Below, one piece after another: positions 1-10,963 of a stretch of DNA of 42,634 bases; the first letter of the stretch is position 1, and the number at the start of each line of letters is the position of its first letter. The stretch lies in assembly GCF_004359215.1 (NCBI RefSeq), contig NC_090625.1, positions 494,761 through 537,394 of the forward strand, in the 5' to 3' direction. Source of the DNA: Bremia lactucae. Lineage: Eukaryota; Oomycota; Peronosporomycetes; Peronosporales; Peronosporaceae. The position numbers and the translations under genes are program-made. The notes beneath the pieces are model-generated. The model was not told the origin of the DNA. It did no database searches and was given only the letters and a program-made list of their open reading frames with translations.

Positions 1-1727
1 ACGGAGAAATTATACTCCGCGAAGAAGGATAGCCACATCGCCATTCTTTGCGAGAGGTGTGGGCTGTTTACGGCCGTGCGTAATGACGCATGGTCCGTAT
101 ATACGATGAACGGTCTATCTACTCGGAGATAGACCCTAAATTTCGCTCGTGCATATTTCATGGCAAGGTGTTACTTGTCTGCACTGGGTAATTGCGTTCA
201 GCTCGTTGCAGCTAGAGCGATTGGTAAAGACGACGCGCTCCGCGCCGTCTGTATCGTATTGCACTAACGCACAGCCGATTGCGAAATCGCCGGCGTCACA
301 GACGACATGTAATAGTCTATCTTGATCTGCAATCGCCAAGATTGGCGATTGCATCAAGCTTTTCTTGATTCCTTCAAAGGAACGCTTACAATCAGCGTTC
401 CATAACCATTTCTCGTCTTTTTTTAAGAGACGAGAGAGGTGAATTGTCATCTCGGCATAACTGCGTGAGTACTTGTGAAAAAAACGCCGCTAGCCAAAGG
501 AACTTTCGAAGTCTTTTTTACATCGACTGGCTTAGGAATATTAGTGATCGCCTTAATCTTTTTCGGATCCGGGCGTACACCGTATTCACCCACGACGCAC
601 CCAAGAAGTGGCATTTTTCGTGCTGCGCATACACACTTCTTGAGATTTGCATACAACTTGTGCTTACGCATAACGCGAAATCCCGCGCCGATTCAATAGA
701 TTTTTTATACATTTGTTTAAGGTCGCAGGGGCATTACTAAGTCCCTGTGGCATGCCAGCCACTCCCATAGCATACCGCTTGGGTGCTTACTGTTGTGAAC
801 GGGTATCTTGTTCACACATAAGGATCTGATAGAATCCATCCATCATATCCATTGACGAAAAGACAGTACTCTTTGACATATCATAAATGATTACGTTTTT
901 TTTGTGGTATCAGCGTTTGAGCCGGTACCGTTGCAGCGTTCAGTTTATTAAATACACACACAATCCGCCATCATCCAGTTGCTTCCCACACAGAATGTAA
1001 CGGGGTCACATGTGACTGGTATACTGACACACTCAGGATATTTCAACTATGTCATACAGTCAGGATATGTGTCAGTACATCAGGAAATATAGCTGGGTTA
1101 CCGTTATGACTCAGCTAAGTACGAATGACACGTGTCGGCACCTTAAGTACGGAGTATTGGTTTTCTTTAGTACTATATTAGTAGCATTGAGTAGCCTGAT
1201 TCATTACTGTAGTTAGACTGCGAAAAGATCTCAATATATAACAGTTTAGAACTTCCTTTGTGAGTTGCTGTGTGGCCCTGTCTCACAGTAGGTCGGAGAG
1301 CTATGTGCAGAGGCTGATTCCCTCACATGACCCGCTACTACGTGATCGGCAAGGAATTTGTCGATCGCTAATATTTGTTCACGAGGCAATGGCCATTGCT
1401 TCACGACCCAGTATATCGAAACTGGGATTAGGTCGAGTTCGTGTCGAGTGCCTTTATCCTTGGGCAACTCGCACAATACTGGGACAGGGAAGACATTCTT
1501 AAACTCTATTAAATCCAGGATTAAGACATGAAACATTCAATCCGAGTCTTTTCATCGAGGTCGCTTTCGTCCATGGATGAGCTGCTGGAAATTCGTTCGT
1601 TCTCAGAAAATAGTATTGCCGACCGAATATCGGCCACGTAGTTGTAATCTGGGACAAGTACTCGGATCTGCTTGACTTTACCACTACGCAGATCATGCAA
1701 GAACCGTTTCGGTTCCAGCGTGCGCAA
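1..1727 (-). pseudogene. Ty3 RT and RNase H of T1, broken
   Basis: Reading right to left: the linker before RT (HDLRSGKVKQI, about 1690), the RT N-terminus (CELPKDKGTRHELDL, WPLPREQ, GHVRES, SSPTYC; 1480-1290), then after an inserted solo LTR the palm (WRIV, TVPAQTLIP, DGFYQILM, GMPQGLSNAPAT; 985-725), the connection domain (LYANLKKCV, GVRPDPKKIKAI; 671-520), and the start of RNase H (SPILAIADQ, VVCDAGDFAIGCAL; about 350-240). About 40 residues that should hold the YFDD catalytic motif are missing: palm sequence joins directly to the MRKHKLYANLKKC stretch near 671. Several frameshifts and stops occur. The family assignment is firm; the protein cannot be active. Confidence 0.85.
996..1285. repeat. 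290-bp solo LTR inserted in T1 RT
   Basis: The RT reading frame breaks at SSPTYC (about 1290) and resumes at FCVGK (about 988). The segment between starts TGTAACGGGGTCACA and ends TGTGTGGCCCTGTCTCA, an imperfect terminal inversion with TG...CA ends. Direct 5-bp flanks CAGAA (991-995) and CAGTA (1286-1290) differ at one base, as expected for an old target-site duplication. It has no coding sequence. Orientation and parent family are undetermined; the internal sequence is unlike the family 1 and family 2 LTRs in this window. Confidence 0.75.
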
Positions 1728-1739
1728 TTGAGATATCTC

Positions 1740-2275
1740 CGAAGTTGACTTCGGAGGCGTACTTGATCAAGTGTATAAGCGCCTACACTTGATCCATTGT
1801 ATACTTAGACATTTATTGTCTCAGTTTCCTCTTTGGAATTTTTTTCGAAAGGTACCTGGGAACCTTTGACCACCCACACGCTTGTAGACACTCCAAGATT
1901 CATCAGTTGGGCATCTGATGAACAAGAGACGGGCATCGTCACGGCTTGATGCTACCCAATTTATACATGGCTCGTACTTTCTGAGCCATGGTAATCCAAG
2001 GATGACATCATATTTGTCATCAAATTTGTCATAAAAACTTATACGATGAAATCGTCACCGTACTGTTTAACCTTTAACGGGTATTCGATACCAACTACAC
2101 GTTTCTTAACTTTTACAGATGCGCCTATTGCTAGGCGCACTGTCATCCTCGTTAAAGGGATATGGCGCTCAATAAATTTGGGTCAGCGATCTTCTAGCGA
2201 TTGCCCTCAATAAATAAATTCGACGCCCCACAATCGACTAGGGACTTAAGTGGCTACTTATTTGACACTATCTTT
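1740..2275 (-). pseudogene. Ty3 aspartic protease of T1, broken
   Basis: Minus-strand translation gives an active-site motif LVDCGAS near 2221-2240 (the retropepsin D-S/T-G position, with Cys as in the other family 1 copies) and, about 70 residues later, the C-terminal signature FDDKYDVILGLPWLRKYEP (1970-2030). Retropepsins process Gag-Pol in the particle. The frame between these motifs is interrupted. Downstream it leads through an acidic, variable linker into RT. Confidence 0.75.
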
Positions 2276-2284
2276 TCAGGGTGA

Positions 2285-3520
2285 TGAGGGTAACCTCATC
2301 CTCTGGCGCAATTACCCACAATTTGTGTGTGAGGAGCAACTTTGGTCAAAAGACCTGCAATTCTTTTGCTGTTGCTGGATCAGTAGGGCGCTCCGCACCT
2401 ACTGACCCCGACCGTTATTTGACGATCCGCCTCGCCGTTGCGATTCCGCAACAGCGTCGGTCCGCGTCTTCCGGTGTTCCTAGCGAGAGGTCGGTCTATT
2501 CGCTCAGTGCTTTTAGCTACTTTCCGCGGGCACTAGACTCATATGCGTAGCGGTCTATTTTTTGACAAAAGTTAAAATTTTGATACCGTTTGTAGCTTGA
2601 AGAGCGAGGTTTCTCGCTCTCTACATACAGGAGATTCATGTTTTCCGGACCTCCGTTTTTCTTGTCGTCTCGGTGGACGATATGCACCAGAGTGGACAAA
2701 AGACTGAAGTCCTCCTATATCGCTATAGAAATCGCTTGGTCGAACGACTCTAGTTCTAGCCGGAACAGGTGGTCGTTTTAACAGGGCCGGCCGTAAGGCT
2801 TTTGATAAGCACAATTACGTGTGTTTTTATCAATTAGATGACTAACGATACAAGTGAATAGGTATCGTGTATGCTGGGCATAAGCGTGAATGTCACGCTT
2901 GCCCTGCTTCAAATTAAAGAGCTCGGCTCGAGCCCTGAATTTGGCACGTGGCGGCTCTAATGTTTATTTGAGGCGGATCTTAAAAACCCCATACGACCCA
3001 AAGACTAATGAAACGTGAAGCTTGAGCTCGAAGGCCCAAGATTTGACACGTCCGGCTCAGTTAAACATGTCAAACTTTCGTTGCATGATCACTGATACGG
3101 CGAGCTTCTATGGTGTCGTCAAACTCGACGAACCATCTCAAAGGGAGTCGCTTTCGACTGCCTTAAACTTAGAGATTTCAAATAGCAGTATTTACATACT
3201 GATTTTCAACAGTTCCAATTGTTGAGCACCCTCTTCTCTCAACACCTCCGCGTGTTGAGAGCCCTGCTGGTTGAGCAAGGCTACTTTCTCTCGGGCCGCG
3301 TCGAGTTCGTGTTGTATGAATTCGGTTGTGGGCGCATCTGTTCATCTCTTCCCAGACTTAGAGCATGGCGCCAGCAGCTGGCCAGCCTACGACCGAGCTC
3401 ATTCGTTCGATCGCTCTCCATTCAAGGTCACTCAAATGAGAAAATGCGTGGTGCGATAGCATTCTTGAGGGGCTGGAATGCTCTAACCTTCTTTATCAAA
3501 CATGCCATGTTGGATAGAAC
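2285..3520 (-). pseudogene. Ty3 family 1 gag of T1, broken
   Basis: Minus-strand fragments match the other family 1 gags here: HLSDLEWRAIERMSS (about 3440), a Gln/Leu-rich coiled region (QQ.GLNT..V, 3230-3290), the capsid-like segment ISKFKAVESDSL followed after a frameshift by RWFVEFDDT (3110-3190), and a C-terminal basic region ending in a degraded zinc knuckle (CQKIDRYAYES, about 2545-2580). Gag forms the particle and packages RNA. At least three frame changes and several stops are present. The ATG expected near 3518 does not open a long frame. Confidence 0.7.
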
Positions 3521-3538
3521 GTGCGTAGGTCGTTGGAC

Positions 3539-3557
3539 GGACTACAAAGTGCTACCA
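3539..3557 (-). other. Primer-binding site of T1
   Basis: On the minus strand TGGTAGCACTTTGTAGTCC lies 2 bases inside the LTR end. TGG at the start matches the CCA end of a tRNA. The first 11 bases recur at the same place in family 1 T6 and in family 2, so this is the tRNA-complementary core. Confidence 0.75.
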
Positions 3558-3559
3558 AT

Positions 3560-4046
3560 TGTAACGAGGCACCTTTCACTAGTACTGATCAGTACTAATT
3601 AACCTAACACTGATTACGGTGGAGGTGAGGTGCCTCGAAGCTTCACGTACACAAAGGTACAGAGTAAAGTTTCTATGAAGCTAAGGCTAATTAGCTTAAA
3701 GGTCTAGACTAAGACTTTCGAAGAGAAAAAAGTAAAACTGTATTGATAGATTTGGTTTCCTACGCAAAGATCTTCAATCTACTACTGACTAAGTATGATG
3801 CTTTCTTGCGCACCGCACAATCTTGTCTTATAACGATTGGCGGGTTGATTTAGACTTAAATCAATAAACAGTAAATCGCATGTCAAATTGCACAATATTA
3901 CCAAATTTTGTAATATTGGAACTATCTAAGTCAAAATTTAATAAGATAATAACTTTGAATTTCTTTATTATATTTTCTCTCATAAAAATAATATTTGTTA
4001 TCTTTTTCTGTATTAATAAACTTATGTTACGGGACACCCCGTTACA
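3560..4046 (-). repeat. 5' LTR of T1 (487 bp)
   Basis: Bounded by TGTAACGAGG at 3560 and CACCCCGTTACA at 4046 (plus-strand reading), i.e. TG...CA ends with imperfect terminal inversions. It lies beside a primer-binding site and gag, so it is the 5' LTR of a minus-oriented element. It is AT-rich in its right half. It resembles the T2 LTR (13697-14197) more than the T6 LTR, which suggests LTR subfamilies. Confidence 0.85.
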
Positions 4047-4235
4047 GTTGCGGTGTAGATGGAACAATTCAAGGTCGAGAGGTTTCAAGTGTAAGGTGTA
4101 AGGTGCAAGGGACGTAGATGGACAGGCAAGTCTGATAAGAAGAGAGTTAAAGGCTTACATGCAAAATATATTAACTGTGTATTTTGCTCAAGACCCGTCT
4201 AGTAGCTTCAAACCAGCTTTCAGCGCCAAAAGGTT

Positions 4236-5335
4236 ATGAGCCTAACGCCAATAGACCAAGCTACTCAGGATCAAGTCCAAGCGCCAGCCAACGAAGTTGA
4301 CAGATCCAGTACGGCTTCTGGCGCGGAGGAGTGCATGGGCAGGCTGCTAAAATTGATAACGGGTCTGAAAGAAGACATGGGAGCTCGGCCTAATAGGCTT
4401 GAGACCCGCCGAGTCGAGAATGATCAAGGTTCATTCATGTCCGCCGGTAGAAGCACCTTTCGCACGTATGCGGAAGCACGCACGTGCTCCGGATGGAACA
4501 TGACGATGGCCTCACTGGAAGACAAAGTCACTGGACCAGCGCAGCAACACATAGCAGGATCAAGGCAACAAAGAATCGATGAAAAAAGGGCCGATATAGG
4601 CTCAGTTCCTCGGGCGCCACGGGGGTCAGATTTCGGACCGGTTCCAACACCGGCATATTTTGCTCCACAAAGGCCCCTGTAGATCAGGGACCTGAAGCTA
4701 GCGATCGAAAACTCCGACGGCAAGGAGTTTTATCCGGGACTCGTATCGGAATTCGCACCTGGGGGAAGAGTTTCCACGCCAACGTCGGATCGCTGACGAA
4801 CTCAGTAGGTACATCTGGACCGACGACATTAAGATGGATGTGCTTGGTCGGTATTTGACCGGCAAGGCTGGTCAACATTTTCACCGTCAAGTGGATGCAT
4901 GGTACACCGAGAGTTCACATGTATGGTACTCGATAGACCGGATAAATCTCATGTTTGGACCCAGGATCTCGAGTTTGCACGCTTTGAAGCTGTTCACGTC
5001 CAAGAAAAAGGAGTCGGTATCGTGGAATGACCATATGCCGTATCTCATGGTGGTCAGCAACGCAGTCGGAGGCGATCAGGACCAAGTGCTTGAAGATATA
5101 GCCAAATATGCGTGCTCAGCTATCGAATTTCAAGGTATGGCTCTCGCGAGATACAATCTTCATCGAGAGGACTACTTACGGCAAACAAAGGAGCTGATGA
5201 TTTTGCCCAGCTAATCGACCCGGTTATTGCATTGAGGCTAGTCAATTGTGGCCGTCGTCAAGAGCATTGAAGGAGGACGGCGCAGAAACGATGTAGTAAG
5301 TGCGGAAAAGAAGGCTACTACAAGCGTTACTATTT
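4236..5335 (+). pseudogene. copia gag, broken, zinc knuckle lost
   Basis: A start codon after the leader opens a 148-codon frame (4236-4682), Gln/Glu/Arg-rich and otherwise not distinctive. A second frame (4834-5214) holds the conserved part: LGRYLTGKAGQHFHRQV, HALKLFTSKKKESVSWNDH and LEDIAKYACSA, typical of oomycete copia gag. At 5310-5350 one frame reads CSKCGKEGYYKRYY, a CCHC knuckle in which both His and the last Cys have become Tyr. The protein would not bind RNA normally. The two main frames are separated by stops around 4680-4830. Confidence 0.7.
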
Positions 5336-5394
5336 CAGTAGGCCTAAGAAGAGTTTTACTCAAGCTCTCTCCGACGGCGCCGCTCCACCACTGA

Positions 5395-6907
5395 ATGGAT
5401 ACTGGACAGTGGGTCAAGTCGTCATTTGGTGAAAGCGGCCTCACAGCTGAGCAACGCAGTGTAATGCGATGAGAGTGTTTCCTTCCGAATGGAGACTGCT
5501 TGCGTATGCAGCTCATGGGTACGGCCGAGTTCGTGGTTACTATTAACGATGAATTCGCCGAGGCATACTGCCCGAAGCGTATTACGCTGAAAAGCTACCG
5601 TTTAATTTCATATCCAATGGGAAGATCGAGTAGTGAGGTAATGAATTTCGTTACGAGGGACATAAACGATCGGTGGTTCGTCAGCTGATTGATTGCAAGA
5701 TTTTTTATGTTGACATAGACGACAGCAACGTATTGGTACTAAACATTGTCGACACAATTGTTGAGCAAAGTGATGTTTGTGCGGTTGTAGCAATTGCTGA
5801 GGCTGTTAGCACGCCAACTTCGAACTTTAAGCTGGGGAGCCTACTCGAATTCCACCTGAGATTTGGGCATCTCGCCTACGATACAATCGAGTTAACGGCG
5901 AGTGATCCAGCGAGTAGAATAAGGCTTACTGAGACAGATCGACCCGCTTGCTTGACTTATGCTCAAGGTAAGCAGCGCCGCAATTAGCAGTCGAATAAAA
6001 GACATGGATGAAAAGCGGCTTTTGATAGGGTAGGTGGCGTGATATGCAGCGATATCAAGGGTCCAATCACGCCGGTCGACAATATTGAAAACCACTATTT
6101 GATCAACTTCATCGACCGCAAGAGCAACTACTGCCGCGTATTTCTCGCCAAGGCCAAGGACAAGGCGACAAGCACTTCGAAGACTTTCTGGTCTACGATG
6201 GAGGCGCTAAGTTCAAAGTTGTTGACCCGTTTTGTAGAAATGTGCGTGTGCGTCACCAGGTGTCACAAGCTGACAACCAAGCGCTCAACGGGAAAGCGGA
6301 GAGGATGCACCAGGCCTTGATAAACCTACTGCGATCAATGATTTTCGGTTCTGGACTTCCGTTGAGCTTCTGGGGTGATGCAGCCGAGTTTGCTGTCTAC
6401 ATACTCAACCGAAGCCCAACGAGAAGTAATATGGGGCGTGCATCTCCTATCGAGCTCTTTACAGGTGTCAAACCCAAGCTTACTGATATCGTTATATTTG
6501 GATCACCGTTTAAAGCTTTCCGGACACCGAAACACAAGGCGCTGGACTGACGTGGAGAAGCAGGATCGATACTCGGAAAGAGCGACGGGATAAAGGGATA
6601 CCGCGTGTTGCTTACTAAGGACCGCGTGGTACGCACAACAGAGCAGAGCGCTGCCCATAAAGACGAGGCTGCTTCTCCGTTGGGTAAACTAACAACGCCT
6701 TATGCTCAGACCATTATCCATAATGGTGACATAGAGGATTCTGAGCCTAAAGCTCCGCCGACAACGCCTGAACGTGCTCAGTCGATGTCACAAACCAGTC
6801 GTTTTGAACGTGGCTATGTGACAAGTGGCATATCAACGATGCCCCCTCCATCTAAATGGCCTCGTTTTAAACGGACCAAGAGCGTCGCTCCTAGATCGCG
6901 CTTCTAG
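5395..6907 (+). pseudogene. copia protease-integrase, broken
   Basis: LDSGSSRHLVKAA at 5402-5440 is the retropepsin active site with its catalytic Asp intact. 5673-5987 contains the GAG-pre-integrase segment (LEFHLRFGHLAYDTIE, CLTYAQGKQ). The integrase core follows: ICSDIKGPITP and YLINFIDRKSNYCRVFLAK (6042-6150), then in another frame YDGGAKF (second catalytic Asp) and ALNGKAERMHQA (catalytic Glu), then LPLSFWGDAAEF and ILNRSPTRSNMGRASPIELFTG up to 6550. A polar post-integrase stretch ends at a stop (6905-6907). A frameshift lies near 6165. No RT follows. Confidence 0.8.
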
Positions 6908-7080
6908 ACGCTCATAAATTTTATAGAGTCTTTAAGTCATGGAAGGCCCTGGTAAAATCGCTTGCGTGTATTTCCCGATCCCGGTCGTGTTCCGCAAATA
7001 AACCGCCCGACCAATACTAGGAGGAATTCACGCGCCGCTTTCATCCGCATTCCGATGCGAGGAAACAGCGGTCGCAACGT

Positions 7081-8052
7081 GTGAAAGAAATCATGGGCGG
7101 TACTGTAACCCCTATTTCTTCTCACATTGCTGCTTCGGCTAGTCTATTTGAGACTAGCGAAGAGGCCTCAGCTGGTGCTCCTTTTCGTAAGCAGCCACCA
7201 AGCCGGGTACATCAGAGCGTATGGTATCGATCGATTCCCAAGAGTCAAAACTCTTCGGCTAACCTATCTACTGGACGAGAATCTGATACCTTTGCCTCAT
7301 GGAGCGGTGGGCAAGCAATCCGATAACAAGAAAGCGACGATATCCACCCGCATCCATCAGTGCAGGCGGCGCCCGATAGGAGTGGCGATCTCGCCCACCT
7401 ACTCGCGGTTGCCTTATTTTCGCCCGTTCAGTCACAGGCGTTTAGCGCTGCTGAACGACGTATTGCGTATCTCGAAAGTCAAGTCTCGCGACTGACCTCG
7501 GATCTTCAAGATGTCCGCACGAAGGATCGTCAGGGTTATGAACGCCTGAAGACTCGCTTGGACCTTCTGGAGAGGATAATGCTGAGGGCTCCACGTTGCT
7601 CGCGTAATGTTTCTCGCTCTCCGAGTCCTGTTCGTGGTGGGGGGAGTCAGTTCGATAGCTTTTCGCCTTCTCCGTCCCCATCACCCGAACGACGCTCAAC
7701 TCACCATCGGCGTCACCATCGGTCTCCTTAGACAGATAGGGATATGTGACATCATTTGGGTCTACATACCGTTTCAGACGATCAACGTAAATACGAGGTG
7801 CGTCTTCATATACGGGGGAAGGGTGAGCCGAGAATTTTGGTCTCCAACCTCTTCTATTACCGTAAGGGGCCCAATGAAACGCGGCAACAACCTCCGGATA
7901 ATACAAATTTTTTTTTCTTAGATAGGGTAGCAGTACTTGATCATACTTTTCACCCGCTCTATAGCGATCTTTATTTTTGCGACCATTTCAGTCCGCATAT
8001 TCATTTTGCTTGGCCTGTACGCTTGCAATCGCGTCACGGCCTTTTCGTGTGA
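7081..8052 (+). pseudogene. Long ORF antisense to Ty3 pol tail, three stops
   Basis: One reading frame stays open from 7081 to the stop at 8050-8052 except for TAA at 7324, TAG at 7729 and TGA at 7747. The translation includes a predicted coiled coil (RRIAYLESQVSRLTSDLQD, then LKTRLDLLERI; about 7450-7580) followed by an SR/SP-rich tract (SRSPSPVRGGG, SPSPSPSPERR) and a less distinctive C-terminal third. It lies opposite the integrase C-terminal region. It could be a fortuitous antisense frame, but its composition is protein-like and a comparable coiled-coil ORF sits in the same position in T3. No function is assigned. Confidence 0.4.
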
Positions 8053-8577
8053 TGGCTAATCGCTCATCCACAAAGCGTTGAGCCTCGCTCACGATTTAAG
8101 CATCAAACTCGCCTATGACACCGCCGAGAGTTCGGTCATAGGATGTAGTTTTATTGACCACTGCTAAACTGACAGGATTACTAGGGTAAGTTTCTGTCGT
8201 TGAGATGATAACCTCGCTGGTCATCGTCTTATTGACGAGATTATGTCCTCTTTCGCATTGAGCATAGTGAAGGTCCCTTCTTCACTAAGACCCGGGCTGC
8301 GGACAAACGAGGGCTGGCGTCCGAGGATGCCGCCGTTAATATAAAACGGTGTCTTACCCGTACTAGCGTGGACACTTTCATTTATTAAGAACCCCACAAA
8401 GGGCAATTGCTTGCTCCATTTTTTTGGAGTCGCTATCGTGCATAAGACACATACCACGACCCAATTGGCACGTTCTGTTTGACCATCGGTCTGGGGGTGA
8501 TATGCGGTCGACATGTGGAGCTTGCTACCTAGCAGCTCGAGCACATGTCGCCAAAAACCAGACGTCGAAAGAGTCAC
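7442..8577 (-). pseudogene. Ty3 integrase C-terminal half and pol tail, broken
   Basis: At 8577-8221 the minus strand reads FWRHVLELLGSKLHMSTAYH, QTDGQTERANW (catalytic Glu of DDE), FLINESVHASTGKTPFYING: the end of the Ty3 integrase core. The upstream catalytic aspartates are lost at the 8580-8620 junction. After frameshifts, RFIGPLTVIEEV (about 7880) is the GPY/F module, followed by RIYVDRLKRYVDP and an acidic tail open to 7442. A plus-strand RT fragment starts immediately to the right, so the element was inverted or recombined there. Confidence 0.7.
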
Positions 8578-8619
8578 ACCATTCCAGAAGAAAACTTGGT
8601 GGACTGTTGCTCGTCGTCC

Positions 8620-9762
8620 ACAATCGACGAGAGTGTCCTAAAAAACGACAAAAAGAAACAGTTCGCTGCTCAAAACTGGTAGATACTCCGTTCTTTGAGG
8701 TTCTGTGGAAACATCGCGATGAGTTCCCAGAAGAAAATATGAGCTGCCTACCAGGAGATAGGGGCATCGGGCACGAAATAGGTCTCGAACCTGGCACCAA
8801 GTATTGTGTGACCAGGCAATGGCCGCTGCCGAAAGGACAAGTCGATTATATCGATGGATTCTTCGACAAGCGAGCCAAGGCGAGACATGCGTGTGAGAGC
8901 AAATTGCCTCACTGCAGCCCAACATTTTGTGTGCGTAAAGCCCCAGGTGGATGGCGCGTGGTCCATGCTTACAATAAGCTGCACATGGTGACCATACCGG
9001 CGCAAACGCCAATCCCGCGGAAAAATGTTTCGTTAGAGTCCATGGGAACGTCAACTATCTTTTCCGCGTTGGATTTAAAGGATGGCTATTATCAGGTTTA
9101 CATGATATAGTCCAATGGCGCCAAAATGGCATAAAGCACATCAAGCGGTATGCTTTGGGAGTAGCTTGTGATGCTCCAAGGGTTGAATAAACGCACTAGC
9201 GGCATTAACCGAAAGGTGGCTCACGTGATGCGTCAGCACCGTGCCTAAGCGCCTCATTACTTTGACGATGTATTCGTGCATAGTAGGGCCGAGGACGGGC
9301 TGAGCGCAATAGAGTCGCACAAGCGTCATTTAGACGCTATATTGCAGACTTTGAAGGACGCCCAATCGTACGTCAACTTGCAAAAGTGCGTCATAGGGGT
9401 CCCTGAGATACCTGTACTGGGCTGCATCGTTGATACACATGGTGTACGAGCAGACCCAGACAAGGTAAAATCATTAAAGGAATGGCCAATCCCACGGCAT
9501 GTGAGGGATTTGCGCCAATTCCTAGGGCTCGCTAATTACTTGCATAATTATAGCAAGAATTATGCGGAGCAAACTAAACCATTATCTGACCTCCTTAAGA
9601 AGGACACACGATGGGTTTTGTCAAAAGAACAAGAACAAGCGTTCACATCAGTGAAGCAGTCTGTTGTGGAGGCACCGGTCTTGACATTACTAGACGTGGA
9701 TAAGCCCTTTAGCGTCGTCTGCGATGCAAGTAATTTTGCAATCGGCAGCGCGCTCATGTAGA
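8620..9762 (+). pseudogene. Ty3 family 2 reverse transcriptase, near-continuous
   Basis: From about 8620 the plus strand encodes FFEVLWKHRDEFPEE, GHEIGLEPGTKYCVTRQWP, SPTFCVRKAPGGWRVVHAYN, PAQTPIPRKNV and FSALDLKDGYYQVYM (to 9110). After a frame change the RT catalytic motif YFDD is intact at 9258-9269, followed by GCIVDTHGVRADPDKVKSL, LRQFLGLANYLHNYSKNYAEQ and the RNase H start SVVCDASNFAIGSALM (to 9761). 9110-9250 is disrupted by stops. The linker residues match family 2 rather than family 1. This is the best-preserved RT palm in the window. Confidence 0.85.
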
Positions 9763-10625
9763 AGGATGACGAAAACGCTGACTGTGTCATCTTTTAGCAG
9801 ACCCGGCTTTAAAAGCCGCAGAATTGAATTACCCTATGTATGGCAAAGCGATACTGATAATAAAGTATGCTCTTGTGAGTTTAGAGTGCACCTTTTGGGC
9901 ACCGAGCCATTTGTGGTTTATACGGACCACGCATCACTGCGGACCGCAACATACTCACCGCACCTCTTGCCTAGAATGGCAAGACGACTTACTTTCTTCT
10001 CTGAATTTAATTTAAAGTTGAATATAAGCCGGGTAAGACGAATGTCTTGGCTGACGCTTTATCGCGCAGACCAGACTTCGAGGTAAGACACCAGAAAGTG
10101 TGTTTAGTGCCAAAGCACAACTACAGCCTTCAAGGTTGGCAGCCATGAAGGCTATCACTTGACGAGCTCGTTAGCCTCTGATTGCACGAAAGCTACAGTC
10201 AGGACGGACATTGTCGCCTTCTGATAAATTACTTTGGTGGACGAAAGGTAACCCTTCTGTCTCACCTGAAAGCTACGCTAAATCGCGTTAGCTGCAGCGA
10301 TGACCTGTTATGGCATCAGCTGTCACCTTGTGATCTCTTGAGAATCTATGTGCCTCACGACACAGATCTCAAGCTGATGATCCTTCACGAGCTCCATGAT
10401 GCGCCATCTAATTGGCATCTGCGCCGTGAAAAGACCTTCTTACGAGTATCAAAGGAATTTTGGTGGCCACACCTATATAAGAGGGGTAGCCAACTCTATT
10501 CGGTCTTGCGAACAGTGTCAGCGCATTAAGTCTGCACCGTTTAGCAGTGCGCCACTGAAGCGGCTACAGATACCACAGATATTTGGAAGTCAGTAAGTCT
10601 GGACTTCATGTTTGGCATGCCGCCC
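9763..10625 (+). pseudogene. Ty3 family 2 RNase H and integrase N-terminus, broken
   Basis: RNase H continues as LGTEPFVVYTDHASLRTA, LPRMARRLTFFSEFN and a degraded end (LTLYRADQTS; 9890-10080). A spacer leads to the integrase zinc-binding domain: RIYVPHDTDLKLMILHELHD and LRREKTFLRVSKEFWWPHLY (10345-10480), then in the next frame CEQCQRIKSAPFSSAPL. Together these give the His/His/Cys/Cys pattern. The core just begins (WKSVSLDFMFGMPP, 10590-10622) and is cut where minus-strand family 2 gag starts. Frameshifts lie near 9765 and 10490. Confidence 0.8.
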
Positions 10626-10629
10626 TCGG

Positions 10630-10907
10630 CTGATATGGCCGGGCAGATAGCCTTGCTCCGCTCCTGCTCATACCTCAGCTCATTCTGAGTCTGAGTGACG
10701 GACTCCGGCGCAGCATGACTCTGTAGCTCGGTCGCGGCTCTCTGTTGCCCGAGCACGACTTCACCAACTGAGCAGCATGTTGCTCAGGAAGACTGCCTAA
10801 GAGCCTGGCCAGGGCTTGATCACTAAGTCCCTGCGCCAAGTGCGCTGCCACCTCGCGATGATGTTTGGAAGGTGGGGGAATCGAGCCCAATCCAAATTGA
10901 GGCTCAT
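10630..10907 (-). pseudogene. Ty3 family 2 gag N-terminus, truncated
   Basis: Starting at the ATG at 10905-10907 (minus), the product resembles the family 2 gag at 31266-31867: hydrophobic start, HHREVAAHLAQGLSDQALAR, LLGSLPEQHAAQL, then a diverged stretch. It ends at about 10630, where plus-strand integrase sequence begins, so the capsid core is missing. A family 2 LTR and degenerate primer site lie directly upstream in the correct order. Confidence 0.65.
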
Positions 10908-10943
10908 TCTCACGTACACATGCAGAGATACGTGTCGTGGGAA

Positions 10944-10961
10944 GAATTTCAAATGCAACCA
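10944..10961 (-). other. Degenerate primer-binding site (family 2)
   Basis: The minus strand reads TGGTTGCATTTGAAATTC, 2 bases from the LTR end. The intact family 2 copy at 31904-31921 reads TGGTAGCACTTGAAATCC; three substitutions separate them. Confidence 0.6.
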
Positions 10962-10963
10962 AG

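Larger units (their letters stand above)
1..4046 (-). mobile_element. Ty3/Gypsy retrotransposon T1 (family 1), 3' end beyond window
   Basis: On the minus strand the order is 5' LTR, primer-binding site, gag, aspartic protease, linker, reverse transcriptase (RT) and RNase H, the canonical Ty3/Gypsy order. The element runs off the left edge before integrase and the 3' LTR. Every coding part carries stops or frameshifts, a solo LTR has inserted into RT, and the RT catalytic segment is deleted, so this copy is dead. The right boundary is sharp: the LTR ends in CCCCGTTACA on the plus strand and copia sequence follows. Confidence 0.85.
4047..6907 (+). mobile_element. Ty1/copia retrotransposon fragment, no RT or LTR pair
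   Basis: Plus-strand order is gag, zinc knuckle, protease, GAG-pre-integrase, integrase, the Ty1/copia order (integrase before RT). The sequence stops after the post-integrase linker; RT, RNase H and 3' LTR are absent. 4047-4235 is noncoding leader of uncertain nature, and the T1 LTR abuts it directly. Frames are broken in at least four places. Confidence 0.8.

Noticed and set aside
8424..8620. N-terminal extension of the plus-strand RT frame
   Set aside because: The frame is open by chance across minus-strand integrase sequence; RT homology starts only at about 8620.
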